Made by a program: the position numbers and the translations under genes
The notes under the pieces: generated by a model
What the model saw: the letters and a program-made list of their open reading frames with translations, nothing else
What the model was told of the DNA's origin: nothing
The model's database searches: none
Shown here: positions 21,030-27,692 of the stretch, in pieces
How positions within the stretch are numbered: position 1 is the first letter of the stretch
How the letters are laid out: every line of letters starts with the position of its first letter
Assembly: GCA_041621405.1 (NCBI GenBank)
Contig: JBFKAV010000004.1
Span: 1-64,000 of the forward strand
Origin: JBFKAV01 sp041621405
GTDB lineage: Bacteria; Pseudomonadota; Alphaproteobacteria; Rhodobacterales; Rhodobacteraceae
Length of the DNA stretch: 64,000 bases
Reading direction: 5' to 3'

Positions 21030-21737
21030 ATGAAACAGAAGGTCTACGGCAGCGCGACCGAGGCGCTCGACGGGCTTCTGTTCGACGGCATGCTGATCGC
21101 AGCGGGCGGCTTCGGCCTCTGCGGAATTCCCGAGCTCCTGATCGCGGCGATCCGCGACAGCGGCGTCAAGAACCTCACCGTCGCCTCCAACAACGCCGGT
21201 GTCGACGATTTCGGCCTCGGCGTCCTCTTACAGACGCGGCAGGTGAAGAAGATGATCTCGTCCTACGTCGGCGAGAACGCCGAGTTCATGCGCCAGTATC
21301 TGTCGGGCGAACTCGAGCTCGAGTTCAATCCTCAGGGCACGCTGGCCGAGCGCATGCGTGCGGGCGGTTGCGGCATCCCCGGCTTCTACACCAAGACCGG
21401 CGTCGGCACCGTCATCGCCGAGGGCAAGGAGCACAAGGAGTTCGACGGCGAGACCTACATCCTCGAGCGCGGGATCGTCGCCGACCTCTCGATCGTCAAG
21501 GCCTGGAAGGCCGACGACACCGGCAACCTCGTCTTCCGCAAGACCGCGCGCAACTTCAACCCGCCGGCGGCGATGTGCGGCAAGGTCTGCGTGGCCGAGG
21601 TGGAGGAGATCGTGCCGCGCGGCGCCCTCGATCCCGACTGTGTCCATCTGCCCGGAATATACGTGCATCGTCTCATTCAGGGCCAGCACGAGAAGCGGAT
21701 CGAACAGCGCACGGTACGCAAGAAGGAGGCCGCCTGA
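21030..21737 (+). CDS. scoA: 3-oxoacid CoA-transferase subunit A
   Basis: Encodes 235 residues. Forms with ScoB a succinyl-CoA:3-oxoacid CoA-transferase that activates acetoacetate in ketone-body or polyhydroxybutyrate turnover. It shows the coenzyme A transferase alpha signature LFDGMLIAAGGFGLCGIPE, then NAGVDDFGLG and GTLAERMRAGGCGIPGFYT. The ATG at 21030 has GGAGAGG upstream. Its stop overlaps the scoB start (TGATG), giving coupled synthesis of the two subunits. Confidence 0.95.
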   Translation: MKQKVYGSATEALDGLLFDGMLIAAGGFGLCGIPELLIAAIRDSGVKNLTVASNNAGVDDFGLGVLLQTRQVKKMISSYVGENAEFMRQYLSGELELEFNPQGTLAERMRAGGCGIPGFYTKTGVGTVIAEGKEHKEFDGETYILERGIVADLSIVKAWKADDTGNLVFRKTARNFNPPAAMCGKVCVAEVEEIVPRGALDPDCVHLPGIYVHRLIQGQHEKRIEQRTVRKKEAA

Positions 21738-22366
21738 TGCCTTGGGACCGCAACCAGATGGCCGCCCGCGCCGCGCAGGAGCTGAAGGACGGGATGTACG
21801 TCAACCTTGGCATCGGCATCCCGACCTTGGTGGCGAACTTTATCCCCGAGGGGGTGGACGTGACGCTGCAGTCCGAGAACGGGATGCTGGGCATGGGCCC
21901 GTTCCCGATCGAGGGCGAGGAAGACGCCGACCTGATCAACGCCGGCAAGCAGACCATCACCGAGCTGAAGCGTACCGCCTACTTCGACAGCGCGACCTCG
22001 TTCGGGATGATCCGCGGCGGCAAGATCGCGATGGCGATCCTCGGCGCGATGGAGGTGGCCGAGAATGGTGACCTGGCGAACTGGATGATCCCGGGCAAGC
22101 TGGTCAAGGGCATGGGCGGGGCAATGGACCTCGTCGCCGGCGTCGGTCGCGTGGTCGTCGTGATGGACCATACCAACAAGGCCGGCGAATCGAAGGTGCT
22201 GAAGAAATGCACCCTGCCTCTGACGGGCACTGGCGTCGTCGACCGGATCATCACCAACCTCGGCGTGCTCGATGTCGTGCAGGGCGGCCTGAAGATCGTG
22301 GAGCTCGCGGACGGCGTCAGCGAGGCCGAGCTGCGCGCCGCCACCGAGGCGACGATCGTCAATTGA
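21737..22366 (+). CDS. scoB: 3-oxoacid CoA-transferase subunit B
   Basis: Encodes 209 residues from the ATG at 21737, with AAGGAGG inside the scoA end. Beta subunit carrying the catalytic glutamate in the SENGMLGMGP motif (about residues 49-58). LGIGIPTLVANFIP and GGAMDLVAGVGRVVVVMDH are further family marks. The upstream in-frame extension to 21368 runs inside scoA and is not used. It is convergent with the transglycosylase gene, with 22 bp between them. Confidence 0.95.
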   Translation: MPWDRNQMAARAAQELKDGMYVNLGIGIPTLVANFIPEGVDVTLQSENGMLGMGPFPIEGEEDADLINAGKQTITELKRTAYFDSATSFGMIRGGKIAMAILGAMEVAENGDLANWMIPGKLVKGMGGAMDLVAGVGRVVVVMDHTNKAGESKVLKKCTLPLTGTGVVDRIITNLGVLDVVQGGLKIVELADGVSEAELRAATEATIVN

Positions 22367-22371
22367 GTCAC

Positions 22372-22386
22372 GCGCGCGAGGCGCGC
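22372..22386. terminator. short GC hairpin between convergent scoB and transglycosylase genes
   Basis: GCGCGC-GAG-GCGCGC, a 6-bp stem with a 3-nt loop, is the only structure in the 22-bp gap. It may serve both directions, but lacks T tracts. Confidence 0.35.
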
Positions 22387-22388
22387 CT

Positions 22389-23249
22389 TCAAAGCCCCGC
22401 GCTTCGCACCCGGAACACGCAGCCGTCGGAGACCAGGTCGGGCGGCGTCGCGCAGAGCCCGCGCGCCACGGTCCAGGCGGCCAGGACCTTAGGCACGTAG
22501 TCGCGGGTCTCGCGGTAGGGTGGAACCCCGCCGTGCTCGCGCACGGCGCCTTCGCCGGCATTGTAGCCGGCGAGCACTAGCACCGGATCACCGCCAAACT
22601 CGCGCATCAGCCAGTCAAGGTAGGCCACCCCGCCGCGGATGTTCTCCGCCGGCGCGGTGATGTCGCTGACGCCGAAACGTTCAGCCGTGGCCGGCATCAG
22701 CTGCATCAGACCTGTCGCGCCCTTGTGGCTCACCGCGTTTGTCCGGCCCGCGCTCTCGATGCCGATCACCGCCAGCACCAGGGCCGGCGAGACCCGGGTG
22801 CCAACCGTCGCCTTCAGGATCTCGGCGCCGTGCTCCTCGGCGATCGTCTGCATCGCCTGCAGTCGAGGTATCGGCACGGTCGCGCCGGCGGCCCCGTCGC
22901 TCAGGCCGGAGACCGCGAGCGCCAGGCGCGCCGGCGAGGCTGCCGAGATCGCGGGCGAGACGGCCTCCCAGAACCAGGGATAGGCGGTGGCGGCATCAGC
23001 GCTCGCCTGCGGCCCTTGGGCTGCTTCGCCGTAGTTGCCTTCGGCCCGGGGGTCGGGGTAGCGCGGCAGGGCGGCGATATAGCGCGCCTGTTCCTCTGGA
23101 TCGATCTGGATGGTGATTCGCCGCGCCGCGCCCGGCGCCGGCGGGACCACGCGCTTCGGCGTGTAGACCGGAAGTTCGGGTGTCTCCTCCGCCCTGGCGC
23201 CCGGTGCCAGGGCCGCGGCGAACGCCGCCGCGTAGGCCAAATGCCGCAT
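22389..23249 (-). CDS. secreted lytic transglycosylase (SLT domain)
   Basis: Encodes 286 residues with a signal peptide (residues 1-20, cleaved at ARA-EE). The C-terminal SLT/goose-lysozyme domain has the catalytic Glu in VIGIESAGRTNAVSHKGATGLMQLMPATAERFGV, then NIRGGVAYLDWLMREFGGDPVLVLAGYNAGEGAV. It cleaves peptidoglycan to 1,6-anhydromuropeptides in the periplasm. The region between signal and SLT domain (about 21-150) is not recognised. Being just upstream of the Tad pilus region it could open peptidoglycan for that machine, but transglycosylases also work alone; the link is inference from position. Confidence 0.92.
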   Translation of the reverse strand: MRHLAYAAAFAAALAPGARAEETPELPVYTPKRVVPPAPGAARRITIQIDPEEQARYIAALPRYPDPRAEGNYGEAAQGPQASADAATAYPWFWEAVSPAISAASPARLALAVSGLSDGAAGATVPIPRLQAMQTIAEEHGAEILKATVGTRVSPALVLAVIGIESAGRTNAVSHKGATGLMQLMPATAERFGVSDITAPAENIRGGVAYLDWLMREFGGDPVLVLAGYNAGEGAVREHGGVPPYRETRDYVPKVLAAWTVARGLCATPPDLVSDGCVFRVRSAGL

Positions 23250-23623
23250 CTGTCCTGCCTCGTGCTGCGTCCAGCTCGCATTCTTTCCGCGAGTATAGGC
23301 AGGAAACCGCGCTTCGCGCTATACCCGGGGCGGGGAATCGCCCCCGTGGCGCGGCGGCTTATCCACAGTCTTGAAGGAGAAAACCGGCTGCAACGTTGCC
23401 GATCGGTCACGGGGCGTGAACGAAAGTGCCTTATTCCCCATATAGTTGAGCTAATCCACAGGTTTCACTACTAAGGCTTAAGAATCGTACGAACGCTGCC
23501 AAATTCTTGCCTGATTCTGCTGGCCATATGCAGCCATGCCGACGCGGAGGGGTTCGGAGATGGCCGAACGTCGTACGCCGCACCGGTGTAGACGTGACAT
23601 CGTATCCTTTGGAGGGAGCAAAC
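23250..23623 (+). other. 374-bp control region ahead of the first pilin gene
   Basis: Locally less GC-rich than the surroundings. It holds a perfect DnaA-box sequence (TTATCCACA, 23359-23367), a one-mismatch copy (TAATCCACA, 23452-23460), and a candidate promoter (TTGAGC at 23446-23451, 17-bp spacer, TACTAA at 23469-23474). It also holds an AAGAAT...ATTCTT inverted pair. No ORF of interest. Confidence 0.5.
23446..23474 (+). promoter_or_regulatory. candidate promoter of the flp1 pilin gene
   Basis: TTGAGC (23446-23451), 17-bp spacer, TACTAA (23469-23474). The spacer contains TAATCCACA. The predicted start would leave a leader of about 145 nt before the pilin ATG. Matches are partial. Confidence 0.3.
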
Positions 23624-23833
23624 ATGAAACTCTTTGACCACCTGAAGACCTTCGCCGCTGACGAATCGGGCGCCGTGACCGTGGACTGGGTCGTGCTGAC
23701 CGCGTCCGTCGTGTTCCTCGCGCTCGCGATCATCGCGCTGATCAGCCCGGCCACCACGGACCTCGGCCAGCGGATCGCCGACGAGCTCAACAACGTGCAG
23801 ACCGGCCCGGGCAGCTCGGGCGGCACGCCGTAA
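23624..23833 (+). CDS. flp: Flp/Fap-type type IVb pilin, copy 1
   Basis: Encodes 69 residues from the ATG at 23624, preceded by GGAGGG; the longer frame from 23507 has no ribosome site. Class IVb prepilin layout: 16-residue basic/acidic leader ending in Gly16, then a hydrophobic helix starting AVTVDWVVLTA. Cleavage by the CpaA/TadV peptidase would follow Gly16. Position 5 of the mature protein is Asp21 and position 6 Trp, where most Flp pilins have Glu-Tyr. The mature pilin would be about 53 residues, ending in a Gly/Ser tail. Structural subunit of the Tad adhesion pilus; the strong downstream hairpin suggests it is transcribed alone at high level. Confidence 0.92.
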   Translation: MKLFDHLKTFAADESGAVTVDWVVLTASVVFLALAIIALISPATTDLGQRIADELNNVQTGPGSSGGTP

Positions 23834-23892
23834 TCAAGCGAACCGGCCGGCCGATGGAGCGTCTCGGCGCTCGGATCGAGCCGGCCCATCGC

Positions 23893-23918
23893 AGACCGCG
23901 GCCCCAGGGCCGCGGTTT
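23893..23918 (+). terminator. strong hairpin after flp1
   Basis: ACCGCGGCC and GGCCGCGGT (23895-23903 with 23908-23916) enclose CCAG, and the stem is followed by TTTCGCGTT. It lies 60 bp after the pilin stop and isolates flp1 transcription from the next gene. Confidence 0.65.
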
Positions 23919-24053
23919 CGCGTTGCCAGGGCGCGCCCACCGGCGCGCCGGCGCCCGAGTAGTTCCTCAACGGTGCCGCTCTTCTGCCATATTCCTCGTT
24001 CACGCTCGGTCCAAAGTCGGAGTGACGAGACGTAACCAGGATCGGAGTGACCA

Positions 24054-24263
24054 ATGACGATCAGCGCATTCAGGACCCAGGCCGGGCGGTTCCTCCGCGA
24101 AGAGTCGGGCGCCGTGACCGTCGACTGGGTCGTTCTGACCGCCTTGGTGCCGTTCATGATACTCGGCATCATCCTCATCTATTCTGACGCGAACGAAGGC
24201 CTTGCCGTGCGAGTGAGCGACCGGATCGACCAGATCCAGCCCAACTCCGGCGGCAGCCCCTGA
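24054..24263 (+). CDS. Flp-type pilin, copy 2
   Basis: Encodes 69 residues. It shares the block EESGAVTVDWVVLTA with copy 1 (cleavage after Gly19; Asp24 at mature position 5), but the leader and the helix after LTALVPFMILGIILIY differ, as does the C-terminus (VRVSDRIDQIQPNSGGSP). Nucleotide identity is high only across the processing site. It could be a minor pilin or a pseudopilin-like initiator. The ATG at 24054 has a weak GGAGTG ribosome site upstream, consistent with lower expression than copy 1. Confidence 0.88.
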   Translation: MTISAFRTQAGRFLREESGAVTVDWVVLTALVPFMILGIILIYSDANEGLAVRVSDRIDQIQPNSGGSP

Positions 24264-24615
24264 TTGTAGCAGACCAGGACGCCAGGCGAACTTCACGGGC
24301 GCCCGCAACAAGACCCGCGACTTCGATGCCTCGAAGCCCGCGCATCGCGGACTGAGAGGGGAGCCGGCCCGATGGCGGCTTCATCGTAGGCGAGCCGTTT
24401 CCCGCAGAGATCTACGAACGCCAGGACCGTGCCTGCACCGCCCGGCCCCTGCCGGAAGACGGGCAGCATCGGATCACCAAATGCGGACAATTCCACTTCA
24501 TAGCACCGGTTTGACCTTAGCTTTGCCACAATTGATCAGCAGGAGTCTGGTCAACGCCGGATAGGCCCGGTAGTAAGTCGGACAATCGTCGGCTCGGTTT
24601 CGGAAAGGGCATTTC
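24264..24615 (+). other. 352-bp gap between flp2 and cpaB
   Basis: No gene recognised. A small perfect hairpin CTTCGA-TGCC-TCGAAG lies at 24321-24336. A TTGACC at about 24512 could be a -35, but no good -10 accompanies it. Minus-strand frames here show no family features. Confidence 0.35.
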
Positions 24616-25455
24616 ATGCGATTGGTCTTCGGACTCGTGCTTGTGGTCGGCGTCGGCCTTGCCGGCTTCGCCGTCTACATGGCGCAGGGCTACATCAATC
24701 AGTACGAGGCCGCGCTCGTCGCCGAGCGCCAGGCGCGCGAGGAAATGGTGTCCGTCGTCGACATCTACGTCGCCGCCGTGCCGCTGCGATATGGCACCGT
24801 GCTCACACCCGAACACGTCCGACTCGTCAAGTTTCCCGAGCAATCGCTGCCTGAAGGCGCCTTCCGCGACGAGAAGAGCCTGTTTCCCGAGGGGAACGAC
24901 AAGTCCCGCGTCGTGCTGCGCTCGATCGAGCCGAACGAGCCGCTGCTGGCTTCCAAGATCACACAGCCCGGACAGGACGCCGGCGTTGCCGCCTTCCTTT
25001 CGCCGGGGATGCGTGCCTTCACCATCAACGTCGACGTGACCACCGGCGTCTCCGGATTCCTCAACCCGGGCGACAGGGTCGACGTGTTCTGGAGCGGCGA
25101 GATCAACAGGCGGGGCATCACCAAGCTAATCCAGTCGGCGGTGAAGATCATCGGCATCAACCAATCGGCCGACCAGGACCGGCTTTCCGCCGCCATTGCC
25201 CGCACCGTCACGGTCGAGGTCACGCCTGAGCAGGTGGCGGCGCTGGCCCAGGCGCAGTCGACCGGCAGGCTCAGCCTCGCGCTCGTGGGCGTGTCAGACA
25301 CCACTGCGGCCAGCGACATCGAAGTCGACCAGCGCCAGCTTCTCGGCATCCAGGAAACTATCCAGGTCGAGGAGGCGCCGCCCCCGGTCTGCTATCAGAC
25401 CGTGCGGCGCGGCAACGAGGTCGAGCGCATCGAAGTCCAGTGCAACAACAACTGA
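24616..25455 (+). CDS. cpaB: Flp pilus assembly protein CpaB/RcpC
   Basis: Encodes 279 residues. One N-terminal membrane helix (about residues 2-22) precedes an SAF domain with VAAVPLRYGTVLTPEHVRLVKFPEQSLPEGAF, then the RcpC/CpaB domain: ALLASKITQPG-type loop, GMRAFTINVDVTTGVSGFLNPGDRVDVFWSG, and RTVTVEVTPEQVAALAQAQSTGRLSLALVG. CpaB stabilises the outer-membrane secretin CpaC in the periplasm. The C-terminus has two cysteines (PPPVCYQTVRRGNEVERIEVQCNNN) that could form a disulfide. A T-tailed terminator follows 23 bp later. Confidence 0.94.
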   Translation: MRLVFGLVLVVGVGLAGFAVYMAQGYINQYEAALVAERQAREEMVSVVDIYVAAVPLRYGTVLTPEHVRLVKFPEQSLPEGAFRDEKSLFPEGNDKSRVVLRSIEPNEPLLASKITQPGQDAGVAAFLSPGMRAFTINVDVTTGVSGFLNPGDRVDVFWSGEINRRGITKLIQSAVKIIGINQSADQDRLSAAIARTVTVEVTPEQVAALAQAQSTGRLSLALVGVSDTTAASDIEVDQRQLLGIQETIQVEEAPPPVCYQTVRRGNEVERIEVQCNNN

Positions 25456-25477
25456 CCGGGCTTTCCCGAACCGACCC

Positions 25478-25513
25478 AAAGCGTGCGCACCCGATCTGGT
25501 GTCGCGCGCTTTT
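25478..25513 (+). terminator. Rho-independent terminator after cpaB
   Basis: AAAGCGTGCG (25478-25487) pairs with CGCGCGCTTT (25503-25512) with one G-T wobble. An inner ACC/GGT pair extends the stem, and a TTTT run ends it. Confidence 0.7.
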
Positions 25514-25527
25514 CAATTCACGACATT

Positions 25528-25556
25528 TTGCGGGTGTTGCAGGTTATCCACATAAA
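25528..25556 (+). promoter_or_regulatory. candidate cpaC promoter overlapping a perfect DnaA box
   Basis: TTGCGG (25528-25533), 17-bp spacer, CATAAA (25551-25556). TTATCCACA at 25544-25552 overlaps the spacer and -10. The region after the cpaB terminator is AT-rich, fitting a new transcription start for cpaC. DnaA control is an inference only. Confidence 0.4.
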
Positions 25557-25667
25557 GGATCATCGGCAAACATCTGATTCTTGCAAATAATCGCTCGCTG
25601 GCGCATGGTTCAAAAAAAACAATGGGCAGGAAGACCCGACCTAGCGGCGTGATCAGAGAGGCAGGTC

Positions 25668-27059
25668 ATGAAAATGAAGACGCTTTTGTATGCCGGATTG
25701 CTCGGGTTCGCCGTGAGCCTTTCGGTCGCGCCGGATGCCGGCGCCCAAACCTTGCGCGTGATGAGTGGCGGCACGACTGCCCCGCTCGCCGTGCCAATGA
25801 ACCGGGCCGTGGTCGTTGAAAGCGACCAGCCCTTTGCAGAGCTTTCGATCGCCAACCCCGGCATCGCGGACATCTCCACTCTGTCCGACCGGTCGATCTA
25901 CGTGCTGGGCCGGGCGCCCGGCCGAACCACGATGACCTTGCTCGGCCCCGACGGCGCATTGATCGCGAACGTCGAGGTGCACGTCACTCCCGACATCGCC
26001 GAATTCAAGGAGCGGCTCGGCCAGATCCTTCCCGGCGAGAACATCGAGGTCCGCACCGCGAACGACGGCATCGTGCTTTCGGGCACCGTGTCCTCGATCG
26101 CCAAGCTCGACCGAGCCCTCGATCTGGCGCAACGTTACGCGCCGGACCGGGTTTCGAACCTGATGGTCGTCGGCGGCACTCAGCAGGTGATGCTGAAGGT
26201 GCGATTCGCCGAGGTCTCGCGGTCGGTGTCGAAGGGCCTGAACGGCGGCATCACCGGCTTCGCGCTCGGGTCCGATGCATCGTTCGACTTCGGCGGCGGC
26301 CAGGGCGGGCTCACTCCGGGTCCGATCGGCTCGACCGTCCAGGTGCTGAGCGACGATGCGATCGGCCAGTTCAACATCGAGGGCATGATCGGCGATCTGA
26401 CGCTGAACATCCTGCTCGAGGCGCTGGAATCCAAGGGTCTTGTGCGGACTCTCGCAGAACCGAACCTGACCGCGCTTTCGGGCCAGCAGGCACGGTTCCT
26501 CGCCGGTGGCGAGTACCCGGTGCCGGTGGCACAGGAGAACAACACGATCACCGTCGAATTCAAGCCGTTCGGTGTTGAGCTCATCTTCACTCCGCGCGTG
26601 GTGGATGGCGACATCATCAACCTCGAGATGAACGCGGCAGTGTCCTCGATCGACCCGACGGTGACCTTCACGTCGCAAAATCTGACCATCGAGGGCTTCA
26701 AGCGGCGCCAAACGTCGACCACGGTTGAAATGCGCGACGGCGAGAGCTTCGCCATCGCCGGCCTGCTGCAGGACGACTTCCGCGATGCGGTAACCCAGGT
26801 ACCCTGGCTCGGCGATCTGCCGATCCTGGGCGCGCTGTTCCGCAGCGCCGACTACGCCCGCAACCAGTCCGAGCTCGTGATCATCGTCACCCCGCATCTG
26901 GTGACCCCGGTCCGCGGCGAGGCGCTGGCTCTGGCCACCGACCGCATCCGCCCGCCCTCCGAGGCAGGTCTGTTCCTGTTCGGCAACGTCGCCGGCGGAG
27001 CAGCGGCGGAAGTCGCCCGGCAGGACTTCTCCGGGTCCTACGGCTACGTAATGGAGTAA
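25668..27059 (+). CDS. cpaC: Tad pilus secretin CpaC/RcpA
   Basis: Encodes 463 residues, close to the family length. A signal peptide (cleaved near AGAQ, residue about 26) is followed by the pilus-specific N-domain (AVVVESDQPFAELSIANPGIADISTLSDRSIYVLGRAPGRTT), a BON-like segment (DGIVLSGTVSSIAKLDRALDLA) and the secretin channel (NILLEALESKGLVRTLAEPNLTALSGQQARFLAGGEYPVPV, then VELIFTPRVVDGDIINLEM and ELVIIVTPHLVTPV). It forms the outer-membrane pore through which Flp fibres leave. Followed 5 bp later by the small lipoprotein gene. Confidence 0.96.
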   Translation: MKMKTLLYAGLLGFAVSLSVAPDAGAQTLRVMSGGTTAPLAVPMNRAVVVESDQPFAELSIANPGIADISTLSDRSIYVLGRAPGRTTMTLLGPDGALIANVEVHVTPDIAEFKERLGQILPGENIEVRTANDGIVLSGTVSSIAKLDRALDLAQRYAPDRVSNLMVVGGTQQVMLKVRFAEVSRSVSKGLNGGITGFALGSDASFDFGGGQGGLTPGPIGSTVQVLSDDAIGQFNIEGMIGDLTLNILLEALESKGLVRTLAEPNLTALSGQQARFLAGGEYPVPVAQENNTITVEFKPFGVELIFTPRVVDGDIINLEMNAAVSSIDPTVTFTSQNLTIEGFKRRQTSTTVEMRDGESFAIAGLLQDDFRDAVTQVPWLGDLPILGALFRSADYARNQSELVIIVTPHLVTPVRGEALALATDRIRPPSEAGLFLFGNVAGGAAAEVARQDFSGSYGYVME

Positions 27060-27064
27060 GGACG

Positions 27065-27448
27065 ATGACCCTGCATATGAAATCACTTCTCTGCGCGGCC
27101 GGCGTCTTGGCGCTCACCGCCTGCTCCCAGGGCACGATGAACGAGTTCTACGGCGAAGCCGGTGCGGAAGTCGACGAGGGTGGCTTTGGCAACCCGACGA
27201 TGAACAACACGCTTGCGCATATCGCGGCGATGTGTGTCGGCCAGGCCAAGGGCTACATCGTACCCGACCCGATCGTCGTGCTCGATCCGAACAGCCCCGC
27301 CGACCAACCGCGTTACCGGCGCGGCCAGGTGCGCTGCTCCGGTGAGCTAAACGGCAAGTACGCTCAGGTCATCTTCCGCGAATACGTCCAGAGCGCCACC
27401 TTCGCGCCTCTCGTTCCCGAGGCCACTGCAGGCGCCGAGGGCGGTTAA
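27065..27448 (+). CDS. lipoprotein in the CpaD position of the Tad locus
   Basis: Encodes 127 residues. The ATG at 27065 has GGAG eight bases upstream, overlapping the end of cpaC. A lipobox LTAC puts Cys20 at the mature N-terminus. The segment GFGNPTMNNTLAHIAAMC resembles the FGCATQRNLAAMVADP core of CpaD pilus lipoproteins, yet the protein is only about half the usual CpaD length and lacks its N-terminal domain. A reduced CpaD or an unrelated replacement are both possible; its location between cpaC and cpaE supports a role as secretin pilotin or partner. Two further Cys (C56 and C85 region) may pair. Confidence 0.75.
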   Translation: MTLHMKSLLCAAGVLALTACSQGTMNEFYGEAGAEVDEGGFGNPTMNNTLAHIAAMCVGQAKGYIVPDPIVVLDPNSPADQPRYRRGQVRCSGELNGKYAQVIFREYVQSATFAPLVPEATAGAEGG

Positions 27449-27474
27449 CCTCAAGCCGAATTTCGGCCGTTCCT

Positions 27475-27510
27475 AGGGGCGCAGCGGAAACGATCCTCCG
27501 CTGCGCCCCT
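27475..27510 (+). terminator. strong terminator-like hairpin between the CpaD-slot gene and cpaE
   Basis: GGGGCGCAGCGG (27476-27487) pairs perfectly with CCGCTGCGCCCC (27498-27509), and A27475/T27510 extend it to 13 bp. It is followed by TTCACCTTTCC. A smaller hairpin precedes it at 27455-27467. It splits the Tad cluster into two units. Confidence 0.65.
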
Positions 27511-27648
27511 TCACCTTTCCACAATACCGAATAATTTGGCTGATTAGGCCGCAATCTCGCCTAAGTTTCCTTGCAAGGTCCGCGTCGGGGCGGTTTCCCC
27601 GCGCTACCCGCCCGTGGCGCGTCACGGTGCGTATGCCCGCCGGGCCGG

Positions 27649-27667
27649 AGGGGTTATTGTAACCTCT
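27649..27667 (+). promoter_or_regulatory. imperfect palindrome just upstream of cpaE
   Basis: AGGGGTTA-TTG-TAACCTCT: 8-bp arms with one G-T wobble pair, 26 bp before the cpaE start. It could be a repressor site or an mRNA hairpin near the ribosome site. Confidence 0.35.
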
Positions 27668-27692
27668 GGCGAATCGAGGAAGGAGCGTTGTG

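Noticed and set aside
23478..23520. CtrA (TTAA-N7-TTAA) or sigma54 site before flp1
   Set aside because: The single TTAA has no partner at 7 bp, and TGCCAA..TTGC has the wrong spacing for sigma54.
23250..23623. Possible replication origin
   Set aside because: Two DnaA-like boxes only, no dnaA/hemE neighbourhood or further 9-mer array seen; treated as a regulatory finding instead.
24293..24529. 78-codon minus-strand frame between flp2 and cpaB
   Set aside because: No family features, opposite to the Tad direction, no ribosome site.
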